Source: Sphingomonas hylomeconis (GTDB taxonomy: Bacteria > Pseudomonadota > Alphaproteobacteria > Sphingomonadales > Sphingomonadaceae). From it: a DNA stretch of 64,000 nucleotides. The stretch is from NCBI RefSeq assembly GCF_025370105.1, contig NZ_JANQBK010000001.1, positions 248,001 to 312,000 of the forward strand, written 5' to 3'. The notes beneath the pieces were generated by a model. The model was not told where the DNA came from and searched no databases. It worked only from the letters and a program-made list of their open reading frames with translations. The translations under genes and the position numbers were made by a program. This document shows positions 26,414 to 35,539 of the stretch, one piece after another. Numbering within the stretch: position 1 is the stretch's first letter; every line of letters begins with the position of its first letter.

Positions 26414-27766
26414 TCATCGCGGCAGGATGATCGTCGCGTCCAATCCACCTTCCGGTCGATTTCTCAATCGAATGCTGCCGCCCGCATCGGACACGATCGC
26501 GCCGGCCAGCGCCAGGCCGAGGCCGATTCCGCCGGTATCTCGGTTGCGGGACGTTTCCAGGCGGGTGAAAGGGGCGAACACATCGGCGAGCCGATCTTCG
26601 GGGATGCCGGGGCCTCGATCCGCCACGCGTATCTCCACCCGCGACGGCGCGGCCTGCACGGTGACCGCGGCGGACGTACCGTATTTTACCGCGTTTTCGA
26701 TCAGGTTGCGCACTGCGCGGCGCATCAGCGAGGGGCGCAGACGCATCTGCAGGCGCGGCGTTTCCTCGTCGAACGTCACGTCGGCGCCGAGATCGCGGAA
26801 ATCCTCGACCACGGCATCGACCAAAGCGGCAAGGTCGACCTCGGTGAGAGGTTCGCTCGGTCGGCCGAGCCGGGCAAGCGACAGGATGTCGTCCAGTGTG
26901 CGGTCCATCTCCATGATCGTGTCGGCCATCTTGATGCGATCAGCATCGTCCTCGACCGATTCGATGCGCACGCGCAGCGCCGCGAGCGGAGTGCGCAAAT
27001 CGTGCCCGATTGCACCGAGCATGCGATCCTTCTCGTCCAACATCGCCGTAACGCGCAGGCGCAGCGCATTGAACGCGGCGACCACCTCGCGCAGATCCTG
27101 CGGGCCGCCCTCGGCGATCGGCACGTCTACCTCGCCCGGCGTGAAATCGCGCGCGGCACTCGCCAGGCTGCGCAGTGGACGCGAGATGCGGCGGCCGATC
27201 CACAACACCGGGAGCAGGATGATGCCGTAGAGGATCAGCGTCTGCGCGATCAGGCGTAGGAACAATTGCCCTTCGCCGCGCGGCCAAGGCGTCGCCGACA
27301 CCAGCCAGCCGCCGCCGGCGCGCTCGACGGCGATGATCAGTTCGCCGCCGCCGGGCCGGCGCAGCCGGTCGCGCGGCCGATCACGCGGGGGCCCGCGACG
27401 TTGCAGGCTGGGCGGCCGATCATCCACCACGGCAGTTTCGATCCGGCCGACGGTCAGCCCCGATTCGCGCAGCGCATCGCGGATGCCGCGTTCGATCTCG
27501 GGGCGATGTTCCGCCGCCTTGTCGATCGGCGAGGTATCGAGCAGGCGCACGCGCCCGCGGTTCGGCGAGAGTTGCGCCTGATCGGCGCGCTCGACCGCGT
27601 CGACGATGCGTGCCACGGCCGGGCCGGTGGCCTGTTCGAAGCGGAAATTGCGCCGTTCGTTGAGCAGCATCGAGAAATTGATGATCTGCGCGATCAGCAG
27701 CGCGAGCGCGATCAGCAGCGCCATCTGCCCGGCAAGGCTGCGCGGCCACAGCCGCAGCCGCGTCAC
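26414..27766 (-). CDS. Sensor histidine kinase (EnvZ type)
   Basis: The 450-residue kinase has membrane segments at about 12-34 and 170-190 enclosing a periplasmic domain rich in Arg and Pro (115-140), a HAMP domain, and a dimerisation helix with phospho-acceptor H255 in GAIGHDLRTPLAALR. The catalytic domain shows NLIENAVKYG, DRGPGIPEDRL and GGIGLGLALA. The start is GTG, overlapping the response-regulator stop by 4 nt (GTGA), so the two are translationally coupled. The signal sensed is unknown. Confidence 0.93.
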   Translation of the reverse strand: MTRLRLWPRSLAGQMALLIALALLIAQIINFSMLLNERRNFRFEQATGPAVARIVDAVERADQAQLSPNRGRVRLLDTSPIDKAAEHRPEIERGIRDALRESGLTVGRIETAVVDDRPPSLQRRGPPRDRPRDRLRRPGGGELIIAVERAGGGWLVSATPWPRGEGQLFLRLIAQTLILYGIILLPVLWIGRRISRPLRSLASAARDFTPGEVDVPIAEGGPQDLREVVAAFNALRLRVTAMLDEKDRMLGAIGHDLRTPLAALRVRIESVEDDADRIKMADTIMEMDRTLDDILSLARLGRPSEPLTEVDLAALVDAVVEDFRDLGADVTFDEETPRLQMRLRPSLMRRAVRNLIENAVKYGTSAAVTVQAAPSRVEIRVADRGPGIPEDRLADVFAPFTRLETSRNRDTGGIGLGLALAGAIVSDAGGSIRLRNRPEGGLDATIILPR

Positions 27767-28500
27767 AGCCGCGTCACTTCCGCCGCCAGCGTGTAGCCGC
27801 CGCCCCACACGGTCTTGATCAGCTCGGGATTCTTCGGATCGGCCTCGATCTTGCGGCGCAGCCTGCTGACCTGATTGTCGATCGCGCGATCGAAGGCGGC
27901 GGCCTCGCGGCCCTGCGTCAGATCGAGCAGCTGATCGCGCGTCAGCACCTGGCGCGGGCGGGTGACGAGCGCGTGGAGCAGGTTATATTCACCGGTCGAC
28001 AGCGGAACGGAGACGCCGTCGCGATCGACCAGGGCGCGCTCGCCCGATTTCAGTACCCAGCCGGCAAAGGCGAACGAGCCGCTGTCCGGCGCATGTTGGC
28101 GCGCGCCGCCCGCCGCGGCGCGGCGCAGGATGACCTTGATCCGTGCCGACAGTTCGCGCGGCGAGAAAGGCTTCACGACATAATCGTCGGCGCCCATTTC
28201 GAGGCCGACGATCCGGTCGGTCTCCTCGCTACGCGCGGTGAGCAGGATGACGGGGATCTCGCTCGTCTCGCGGATGTGGCGGGTGAGGCTCAGCCCGTCT
28301 TCGCCGGGCATCATGATGTCGAGGATGACGAGATCGATCGCATAGGCGGCAAGGCGCGTGCGTGCGGTCGCGGCATCGCCGGCCTGGGTGATGCGGAACC
28401 CCTGCTTGGTCAGATATTGCGCGAGCGGTTCGCGGATCGAGCGCTCGTCATCGACGAGCAGCAAATGTGGCGTGTCTCCCATTGCTTCGGCGCTTAGCAT
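27763..28500 (-). CDS. OmpR-family response regulator
   Basis: The 245-residue regulator has a receiver domain (DDERS, phospho-acceptor D61 in VILDIMMPGEDG, the KPFSPREL switch lysine) and an OmpR/PhoB winged helix ending RAIDNQVSRLRRKIE and IKTVWGGGYTL. GGGGAAA upstream favours the ATG at 28500; an ATG at 28482 is also possible. It overlaps the kinase gene and lies 54 bp after an EF-hand protein gene on the same strand, so the three may be one transcript. Confidence 0.94.
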   Translation of the reverse strand: MLSAEAMGDTPHLLLVDDERSIREPLAQYLTKQGFRITQAGDAATARTRLAAYAIDLVILDIMMPGEDGLSLTRHIRETSEIPVILLTARSEETDRIVGLEMGADDYVVKPFSPRELSARIKVILRRAAAGGARQHAPDSGSFAFAGWVLKSGERALVDRDGVSVPLSTGEYNLLHALVTRPRQVLTRDQLLDLTQGREAAAFDRAIDNQVSRLRRKIEADPKNPELIKTVWGGGYTLAAEVTRL

Positions 28501-28554
28501 GATGTTTCCCCATTGGAGAAGGTGCCGGGCGACGACACGCCGCCCGGCATCGGC

Positions 28555-29175
28555 TCAGTCGTCGGCGGGCGGGGGCGGGGGCGGCATGTCGCCACCCGGG
28601 CCACCGGGGCCACCGGGTCCTCGGCCGGGGCCGCGCATCGCCGCCATCTCGGCCTGATCGATATAGCCGTCACGGTTGGCGTCGAGGCGATCGAAGCGCT
28701 GGTCGGCCTCGGCGCGCGCCTCGTCACGGCTGACCTTGCCGTCCTTGTTGGCGTCGGCGTGACGCAGCATCATCCCTGCCATGTCGCCGCGACCACGGGG
28801 CCCGCGTGGGCGCATTTCCTCGCCGGTGAGCTTGCCGTCCTTGTCGGCGTCCTGCGCCTTGAAGTGCGCATTCGCCGCGGCGGTGGCCTCGGCGAAGGTG
28901 ATCGTGCCGTCCTTGTTGGCGTCGTCGCGCAGCAGTTTCTCGCCGCGGCGGCCGGTCTCGATCTCGTCGCCGCTCAGCTTGCGATCGCTATTGGCATCGC
29001 GCTTGGCGAAGCGCGCCTCGGCGGCGGCAAAGAATTCGGACCGCGTGACGACGCCGTCCTTGTCGGTGTCGGCGGCCATCGGACCGCGCGGCGCGAGCAT
29101 CGCGCTGGCGGTGACGGCAATGCCCCCGACCGCCGAAGTGGCGAGTGCGGCGGCGATGAGAAGCTTCTTCTTCAT
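28555..29175 (-). CDS. Secreted protein with six EF-hand motifs
   Basis: The 206-residue protein has a signal peptide (KKKLLIAAALATSAVGGIAV) and then six EF-hand loops: DTDKDGVVTRSE, DANSDRKLSGDE, DANKDGTITFAE, DADKDGKLTGEE, DANKDGKVSRDE and DANRDGYIDQAE. The second lacks the Gly at position 6 (Arg instead). A Gly/Pro tail follows. It should bind calcium in the periplasm or outside. The gene precedes the response regulator on the same strand, which suggests a link to that sensor system; this is inference from position. An in-frame ATG two codons upstream (29181) is possible. Confidence 0.9.
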   Translation of the reverse strand: MKKKLLIAAALATSAVGGIAVTASAMLAPRGPMAADTDKDGVVTRSEFFAAAEARFAKRDANSDRKLSGDEIETGRRGEKLLRDDANKDGTITFAEATAAANAHFKAQDADKDGKLTGEEMRPRGPRGRGDMAGMMLRHADANKDGKVSRDEARAEADQRFDRLDANRDGYIDQAEMAAMRGPGRGPGGPGGPGGDMPPPPPPADD

Positions 29176-29412
29176 GTGCATGGATCCCGGACTGAGGGGC
29201 GCGGCCTGTCCGCTTTCCCTGATGACCGTACTGCACCGCGCCTGTCGCGATTGTGTGTCAAGCCGCGGGAGATTTGTCGCGAATTGTCGCAACGACGGAA
29301 GGCCGGGCAGTCGACGGGCAAGGCGGGCGGTTCAACAAGGGCGGCGCCAAGCATGCACTTCACCAGATTTTATAGATGCCGGCTTATTTCCTGTCGCGGG
29401 GGGACATAGATC

Positions 29413-30066
29413 ATGATCAACGCCATTTCCGGCTCGACTGCCGCCATGCGCACGATTCAGTATCGTTCGCCGACCATCGCAAGGGCACCAATCGCTACAG
29501 CAGGTGGATTCGACGCTGCGATGGCGGCGTCGTCTGCCGCGACGAACCGAAGCACTGCATCAGTTGCGAAGGTCCCAGTTGCGGCTGGCGCGGTTCCTGC
29601 CGACTTCGATATGAACTACTACAATGTCGAGCACACACAGGCGGAATTTGCCGCTTATTATGCCGAAGGCGCGCGCCAGATCAGCGAGTCGCAAGGTTTG
29701 CCTTACGGCCAATATGACTTCACCAAGGTGAGCCCGAAACAGCTTCATATCATATCGACCGACATGGTGGTCAATCACGGCGCATCACTCGATGACACGT
29801 CCGGTTTTCTGCCATTGATGCTCAATGGTACATCGACCAGCAACTGGTCGATGTCGGAAGAGCCGATGGATATGATGTCGATCGTGACGGGCCAGCAAGA
29901 ACATGAAGCCTCGGTGGGCAATTCGATGATGGCGGACCTTCTGCAGCGCAGTCTCGATCTCATGGCAGCCGCTCACCAAGCCGGTTCGGGATCACAGGAT
30001 TTTGACATTGCCGAGCTCACCGATTTGCTCAAGCGTGCGGCTGGTGCCAACACAACCGGCTCTTAG
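29413..30066 (+). CDS. Orphan protein of unknown function, base composition unlike neighbours
   Basis: This 217-residue protein is not one I recognise. It is soluble, with no signal peptide or membrane segment. The N-terminal 60 residues are Ala/Ser/Thr-rich and look disordered; the middle has DMNYYNVEHTQAEFAAYYAE, and the C terminus is Met-rich and helical with QQEHEASVGNSMMADLLQRS. A GGGGGGA box lies upstream of the ATG. Codon and base use are visibly less GC-rich than the neighbours, which suggests transfer or weak codon selection. It stands alone between the EF-hand gene and a thioesterase. Confidence 0.7.
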   Translation: MINAISGSTAAMRTIQYRSPTIARAPIATAGGFDAAMAASSAATNRSTASVAKVPVAAGAVPADFDMNYYNVEHTQAEFAAYYAEGARQISESQGLPYGQYDFTKVSPKQLHIISTDMVVNHGASLDDTSGFLPLMLNGTSTSNWSMSEEPMDMMSIVTGQQEHEASVGNSMMADLLQRSLDLMAAAHQAGSGSQDFDIAELTDLLKRAAGANTTGS

Positions 30067-30145
30067 CCGCGCGCCACGCGCTGACGATCGTCGTGCCTGA
30101 TTTCCTGTCGCACCACGCGTTACGACCAAAGCCGACACCGCCTGG

Positions 30146-30919
30146 TCAGGCGAAGATCGCCACGCTTTGCATCGCCTGGGCGATGGGGACGCCGTCTGCG
30201 TTCCACAGCATCATCGTCTGGCTCGAGCAGCCGTTCTTGGCGTAGTCCGATTTGGCGGAGAGCAGCCACCAGCCGTCGGTCGTCGCCGGGGTGGCGGTGA
30301 GCAGGTTGACGATCCAGGTGAGCGAGCTGAGCGGCACGGGCTGCTTGCCGAGCAGCTTGAACGCGGCAGGCGGCAATGCGTCCGCGACGGCCATCACTTC
30401 GACCATCGGATCAAGGCCCGCGCGGTCGCGCAGCCGGCCCCAGCGCAGCCACTCGGCGTCGCCCAGGCCCTCCTTGTAATCGAAGAAATTGAAGTTGCCG
30501 GTGAAGAATTCCGGGGGGCCGGTGTACAGCTCGGCATCGGGCGCGGGCGGGCGGACGTCGCTGTGCAGGCGCCCGTCGAGATCGATGCGCGACGGCTGAT
30601 CGGACATGAACACGAAGGTCGCGCGGTAGCCGAGGCCGAGCTCGGAGACGATGTCGGCCTGGATGAACGCGGCGTTGCGGCCGCGGCGCAGCTTGGTCGC
30701 GGTGACGGTGACCGCGCCGGCGAGCGGGCCGATGAAGCTGACCTGGGCGGAGCGGAGCGGCGGCAGGTCCGGCTCGCAGGCCTGCGCGGCGTGCAGCGCG
30801 AGCGCGCTGGACAGGCCGCCATACGCGGTGCGGCCCTGCAGCCAATTGGGGGTGATCGTCGCGGTGAAGCCGCCCTCGGTCGGGGTGGCGGCGGCGAGGA
30901 TGTCGGTGATCGAAGTCAT
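30146..30919 (-). CDS. TesB-like acyl-CoA thioesterase (double hot-dog)
   Basis: The 257-residue protein has two hot-dog halves: WLQGRTAYGGLSSALALHAA at the N terminus and a C-terminal half ending AQAMQSVAIFA, as in TesB-family thioesterases that release CoA from acyl-CoAs. QGRTAYGG matches the common N-terminal pattern. It lies downstream of an acyl-CoA ligase gene on the same strand, 77 bp away, which fits a shared role in acyl-CoA turnover. The acyl chain preference is unknown. Confidence 0.82.
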   Translation of the reverse strand: MTSITDILAAATPTEGGFTATITPNWLQGRTAYGGLSSALALHAAQACEPDLPPLRSAQVSFIGPLAGAVTVTATKLRRGRNAAFIQADIVSELGLGYRATFVFMSDQPSRIDLDGRLHSDVRPPAPDAELYTGPPEFFTGNFNFFDYKEGLGDAEWLRWGRLRDRAGLDPMVEVMAVADALPPAAFKLLGKQPVPLSSLTWIVNLLTATPATTDGWWLLSAKSDYAKNGCSSQTMMLWNADGVPIAQAMQSVAIFA

Positions 30920-30996
30920 CGGGGCTTATCCTGAAATCGAAAATGCCAGTCGGCCGGCGTTCGCCGGGTTGGCGCCGGGGTGGAAGCGCGGGCGCA

Positions 30997-32538
30997 TCAG
31001 ATGGCGTCTTGCTGCAGACGATCGCGCAGCTCGCGCTTGAGGACCTTGCCGATCGCACTTCGCGGCAGTTCGTCGATCGCGTGGAGCGCGCTGAGGCGCT
31101 GCGTCTTGCCAAGCTGCGCGTTGGTCCAGTCGCGGATCTCGTCGATGCTCGCATCCACGCCGGTGTGCGGGACGTAGAAGCCGACCGGCGTTTCGCCCCA
31201 CGCTTCGGAAGGCACGCCGATCACGCTGCATTCCGCGACCGCGGGGTGGCGGGCGAGCACCGCTTCGAGATCGGTGGGATAGATGTTGAACCCGCCGGAG
31301 ATGATCAGATCCTTCTTGCGATCGAGCAGGATCAGGAAGCCGTCTTCGTCGAAGCGGCCGACATCGCCGTGGCGGATATAGCGATTGCCGTCCGCGTCGT
31401 GCCATTCGGCCGCGGCGGTGGCCTCGGCACGGCCGTGATAGCCGGTCATCATCGTCGGGCTGCGGCCGACCACTTCGCCCATCTCGCCCGGCGCCACTTC
31501 CTGGCCGTCATCGTCGATCAGGCGGATCTCGTGGCCGGGCAGCGGCGGGCCGACGGTGTGCAACTTGTCCGGATGCGCGCTGGCGTTGAGCCCGGTCGAA
31601 GCGCCGCCTTCGGTCATGCCGTAATATTCGACCAACAGGCCCGGCCAGCGGGCGACGATATCGGCCTTGAGCGCGGCCGAGAAAGGCGCGCTGGTGCCGG
31701 TCTTGAGCCGGAAGCTGGAGAGATCGAAGCGATCGAAATCGGCCAGCGCCATGATGCGCTGATACTGGACCGGCACGAGCATCGTGTGCGTCGCGCGGTG
31801 GCGCTCGGCGAGCTGGAGATAGCCGCGTGCGTCGAATTTCTTCATCAGCACGACGGTGCCGCCCCAGCCGAGCGTGGGCAGGAAGCTGACCAAAGTGGTG
31901 TTCGAATAGAGCGGGGTGGCGATCATCGTCACCGCTTCGCCGAACCCGGCCGCGGCATTGCGGGCGATATGCGCCCAGCGCATCGCGTGGCTCTGGACGA
32001 TGCCCTTGGGGCTGCCGGTGGTGCCCGAGGAATAGATGATGTTGAAGCCGTCCGCTGGCCTGATCTCGACCGGCGCGGGCTGCGCGCCTTCGGGCGCAAG
32101 CCAGGTGGCGAGCGATTTGAGGTGGACCAACGTGCCGGGAATGCGCTGCCCGGCGAGCGCCTTCGCCGCGTCGGCATCGACGAAGGTGATCGGCGCGCCG
32201 CAATCAACGATCATCGCGCTGATCGAGTCCGGCGTCGCGGAAGGGGCGAGCGGCGTGGCGACGCAGCCGGCGCGCAGCGCGCCGAGAAACACCGCGGCAT
32301 TCTCGATGCCCGCCGCGGCGACGATCGCGACGGCCGAACCCGGCGCCACGCCATCGCGCTGCAGCGCCGCGGCAACGCGATCGACCAGCGCATCAAGCCC
32401 GGCATAATCGAGTTCGCCGCCCGCCTCGGCCAGCGCGACCTTGCCGGGCTGTGCCCGGGCATGCGCGCGGATCAGATCCGGCAGCGTGGCAAAGTCGCTT
32501 TCGAGAAGCTGGGCGGCGGTGGTGGTGTCGGTTCCCAT
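30997..32538 (-). CDS. AMP-dependent acyl-CoA synthetase/ligase
   Basis: This 513-residue ANL-family enzyme activates an acid as the acyl-adenylate and then forms the CoA ester. The P-loop is YSSGTTGSPKGIV; the A5 motif is EYYGMTEGG, A7 HGDVGRFDEDGFL, A8 DRKKDLIISGGFNIYPTD, and the catalytic lysine lies in RSAIGKVLKRELR near the C terminus. Substrate is not clear; a medium-chain or aromatic acid is possible. It is divergent from a GST gene. It runs with the thioesterase and may form a small operon. Confidence 0.9.
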   Translation of the reverse strand: MGTDTTTAAQLLESDFATLPDLIRAHARAQPGKVALAEAGGELDYAGLDALVDRVAAALQRDGVAPGSAVAIVAAAGIENAAVFLGALRAGCVATPLAPSATPDSISAMIVDCGAPITFVDADAAKALAGQRIPGTLVHLKSLATWLAPEGAQPAPVEIRPADGFNIIYSSGTTGSPKGIVQSHAMRWAHIARNAAAGFGEAVTMIATPLYSNTTLVSFLPTLGWGGTVVLMKKFDARGYLQLAERHRATHTMLVPVQYQRIMALADFDRFDLSSFRLKTGTSAPFSAALKADIVARWPGLLVEYYGMTEGGASTGLNASAHPDKLHTVGPPLPGHEIRLIDDDGQEVAPGEMGEVVGRSPTMMTGYHGRAEATAAAEWHDADGNRYIRHGDVGRFDEDGFLILLDRKKDLIISGGFNIYPTDLEAVLARHPAVAECSVIGVPSEAWGETPVGFYVPHTGVDASIDEIRDWTNAQLGKTQRLSALHAIDELPRSAIGKVLKRELRDRLQQDAI

Positions 32539-32615
32539 GGTTCGACTCCGCTAGTCTAGCGAAGAGCGAAATGCCATACGCGATATTCTAAAAGAGAATC
32601 GACGAGGGGAAAACC

Positions 32616-33230
32616 ATGCTGTTCTACGACGCCGTCAATCCCGCGCCCAACCCGCGCCGCGTGCGCATCTATCTCGCCGAAAAGGGCCTGAGCGTGCCGA
32701 GCGAGATCGTCTCGATCACCGCCGGCGAGCATAAGAGCGAGGCGTTCCGCGCGGTCAACCCGCTGGGGCAGATCCCCGCGCTCCAGCTCGACGACGGCAG
32801 CGTGATCACCGAAAGCGTGTCGATCTGCCGCTACTTCGAGGCGCTGCACCCCGAGCCGGCGATGTTCGGCGTGGGCGCGCAGGGGATCGCCGAGGTCGAC
32901 ATGTGGATCCGCCGCGCCGAGCTGCGGCTGATGACGCCGCTGGCCGGCGTGTGGATGCACACGCACCCGTTCACCGCCCGCGTCGTGAAGCCGCAATATA
33001 CCGACTATGGCGAGAGCCAGAAGCCGCGTGTGCTGGCGGCGATGAAGGAGTTCGACCGCGTGCTGGCGGACCGCGACTGGCTCGACGGCAAAAGCTATTC
33101 GATCGCCGATATCGTGCTGCTGACGACGGTGGATTTCGCCACGTTCGTCGGCGTCGGCATTCCTGCCGAGCTGCAGAACCTGACCGCCTGGCAGGCCCGC
33201 GCCTCGGCCCGGCCGAGCGCGACGGCGTAA
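32616..33230 (+). CDS. Glutathione S-transferase
   Basis: The 204-residue protein has the thioredoxin fold (NPAPNPRRVRIYLAEKGL, NPLGQIPALQLDDG, ITESVSICRYFE) and a C-terminal helical domain with DRDWLDGKSYSIADI. A GAGGGG box precedes the ATG. It is divergent from the acyl-CoA ligase gene with only about 75 bp between them. It differs clearly from the other GST at 17779-18444. Confidence 0.92.
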   Translation: MLFYDAVNPAPNPRRVRIYLAEKGLSVPSEIVSITAGEHKSEAFRAVNPLGQIPALQLDDGSVITESVSICRYFEALHPEPAMFGVGAQGIAEVDMWIRRAELRLMTPLAGVWMHTHPFTARVVKPQYTDYGESQKPRVLAAMKEFDRVLADRDWLDGKSYSIADIVLLTTVDFATFVGVGIPAELQNLTAWQARASARPSATA

Positions 33231-33338
33231 GGCGGGGCTGTGTCTTCTTTCCAAAAAGCCGCGCGCAATTGACTCGGTGCGCGATTCCCAACCAGTGAAA
33301 TGTGCCGGTTGGGGAAAACCGGCTTGAGGGGGGATTAC

Positions 33339-33962
33339 ATGAACAAATTGGCTATCGCGCTTTCGAGCGCATTTCTCTTGGCGTGCGCAGCTCCGGCCAT
33401 CGCGCAGACCGTGCCGGGATCGCCGCTGGTCGTCGGCGGCGCGGCGCCAGCGGTGCTGCGCGCCGGCACGCAGGTGCCGCTCAAGATGGCCGAAGCGCTG
33501 ACCACCAAGGGCAAGGACCTCAAGGTCGGCTATCGCTTCCAGATGGAGACGGCCGAACCGGTGATGGTCGGCGGCCAGATCGTCATTCCGGCAGGCAGCC
33601 CGGTGACCGGCGAAGTGACGGACGTGCGCTACAAGGGCATGTGGGGCAAATCGGGCCGGATCGGCGCGCGCGTGCTGTTCGTACGCGCCAACGGCCGGCA
33701 GATCCGCATGACCGGCGCGGTCGACGACAAGGGCACGACGGGCACCGGCGGCGTGGTCGCGGCGGTCGCCTTCCTGCCGGTCGCGGGCTTCTTCACCACG
33801 GGCACCAGCGCGAACATCCCGCTCGGCGCGCCGGTCAATGCGTTCATCGACGAAGATGTCGCGGTGGCCTTTGCCGGTGGCGCGCCAGAGGCGATGGTGG
33901 TGACGCCCGTCGCACCAGTGGTGGCGCCGGTCGCCGCCGTGCCGGTCGCACCGGCCAAATAG
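33339..33962 (+). CDS. Secreted protein, conserved domain not recognised
   Basis: The 207-residue protein has a signal peptide (MNKLAIALSSAFLLACAAP, cleavage near AIAQ). The mature part begins with a beta-rich domain, AGTQVPLKMAEALTTKGKD and GQIVIPAGSPVTGEVTDV, reminiscent of the periplasmic beta-barrel of VirB10/TrbI-like proteins, then a Val/Pro/Ala-rich tail. GAGGGGGG precedes the ATG. It is a free-standing gene, so a transport role is not supported by context. Confidence 0.7.
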   Translation: MNKLAIALSSAFLLACAAPAIAQTVPGSPLVVGGAAPAVLRAGTQVPLKMAEALTTKGKDLKVGYRFQMETAEPVMVGGQIVIPAGSPVTGEVTDVRYKGMWGKSGRIGARVLFVRANGRQIRMTGAVDDKGTTGTGGVVAAVAFLPVAGFFTTGTSANIPLGAPVNAFIDEDVAVAFAGGAPEAMVVTPVAPVVAPVAAVPVAPAK

Positions 33963-34015
33963 GTCGGTTGGGGCGGCGATCGCGCCGCCCCGCGTCTCGC
34001 AGGCGCGGGGGCTGC

Positions 34016-35230
34016 TCACGGGTGCGCCGGCAACGGCGCGGGACCGCGCACCCGTCCCGCCACGATCAGCAGCGCGGCCAGCGCGAGCAGGCCGGCGAGC
34101 AGGAAGGCGGCGCCGGGAAAGCCGTGTTCGACGCCGGCCGCCAGCGTCTGCGTCATCATCAGCGGGCTGAGGATCGCGGCGACGCTGCCCAGGCTGCCGA
34201 GCCCGCCCTGCAGCGCGCCCTGTCGCTCGGGCCCGACCATGCGCGACAGCAGGCCGTTGACGGCCGGGCCGACGAAGCCGGACAGCGCGCCGACCAGCAT
34301 GACGGCATAGACCTGCCATCCGGCGGTGACGATCGCCATGGCCAGGAAGCCGGCCGCGCCGGTCGCCAGCCCGATCAGCAGCGCGCGCCGATCGCCGATC
34401 CGCCCGATCACCGGCGCGACGAGCAGCGCCTGGACCAGCGCCATGATCAGCCCGACATAGGCCAGGCTGAGGCCGATCGCGCCCGGGCTCCAGGCGAAGC
34501 GGATCGTGGCCCAGAACGCCCAGGTGGCGGGGTAGACCTGATGCGCGAGCTGCCAGAGGAAGGCGACGGCGAGCAGGGGCAGGGCGATGCGCTGATCGAA
34601 CAGCGGGCGGAATGCGCCGACGATATGCGCGTCGCGCAAGACGAACGGCCGGCGATGTTCGCGGCCGAGCGTTTCCGGCATCGCGACGGCCATGATCGCG
34701 GCATTGCCGAGCGCCAGCAGCGCGGCGGCGACGAACGGCGCGCGCGGCCCGAGCCCGGCGATCACCCCGCCCAGCGCCGGCCCGATGACGAAGCCGATGC
34801 CGAACGCGGCGCTGACATAGCCGAACGCCGCGCTGCGCCTGTCCGGCGGGGTGACATCGGCGATCACCGAGCTGGCCGGGCCGTAGATCGCGCCGGCGAT
34901 CCCGGCGATGCCGCGGCCGAGGAACAGCCAGGCGAGCGACGGCGCGGCCGCCATCAGCGCGTAATCGATCCCGAATGACAGCATCGAGGCGATCAGCACC
35001 GGGCGGCGGCCGAAGCGGTCGCTGAGACTGCCGAGGATCGGGCCGGCGACGAACTGCGCCAGCGCGAAGGCGACCAGCATATAGCCCGCGATCCGCGTCG
35101 CCTCATCGATCCCGACCTGGCCGAGCCGGGTGATCAGCGCCGGGAAGACGGGGATGACGATGCCGAAGCCGATCGTGTCGATCAGCACGGCGGCGAGCAA
35201 GATCGGCACCGCGCGGTCAGCGAAACGCAC
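34016..35230 (-). CDS. MFS efflux transporter, TetA-like
   Basis: This 404-residue, 12-segment major facilitator carries the drug-proton antiporter motif A as GSLSDRFGRRPVL and a TetA-like N terminus (LLAAVLIDTIGFGIVIPVFP). Such proteins export tetracycline or other small molecules; the real substrate is unknown. The GTG at 35230 has GAGGAGACC upstream, and gives a conventional N terminus. Longer in-frame starts extend into non-conserved sequence. It is divergent from the acyl-CoA dehydrogenase genes. Confidence 0.9.
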   Translation of the reverse strand: MRFADRAVPILLAAVLIDTIGFGIVIPVFPALITRLGQVGIDEATRIAGYMLVAFALAQFVAGPILGSLSDRFGRRPVLIASMLSFGIDYALMAAAPSLAWLFLGRGIAGIAGAIYGPASSVIADVTPPDRRSAAFGYVSAAFGIGFVIGPALGGVIAGLGPRAPFVAAALLALGNAAIMAVAMPETLGREHRRPFVLRDAHIVGAFRPLFDQRIALPLLAVAFLWQLAHQVYPATWAFWATIRFAWSPGAIGLSLAYVGLIMALVQALLVAPVIGRIGDRRALLIGLATGAAGFLAMAIVTAGWQVYAVMLVGALSGFVGPAVNGLLSRMVGPERQGALQGGLGSLGSVAAILSPLMMTQTLAAGVEHGFPGAAFLLAGLLALAALLIVAGRVRGPAPLPAHP

Positions 35231-35539
35231 GGGCGGTCTCCTCGTGCCGGGCGGGGCGAAAGTCGCGAAAGTCGCACGCGCCCCGCGCGCGAGGCGCAGC
35301 ACGGCGGGAAAAGGCGGGACGCGTGCGGGCCGTACCGTGTCTCACTGCTCGTCTCCCGGCGCCAGGCGGTGCGCGATCCGGGCGCGAAGCCAGGATCGCG
35401 GAACATTGGCCGAACATGACACAAGCGGCGCGTGTAGGACAGCGCCGGATCGCGGCGCACGGAAGGCTTTGCTTGCGCCCCGTTCTGTGCCATCTCTGCC
35501 ATACCCGATATTCAGAATCGTACAGAAGGATGAGGATCC

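Noticed and set aside
33302..34978. Large plus-strand frame over the secreted protein and MFS transporter
   Set aside because: Its translation is low-complexity Arg/Gly/Asp and overlaps two well-supported genes; it is a GC-driven shadow.
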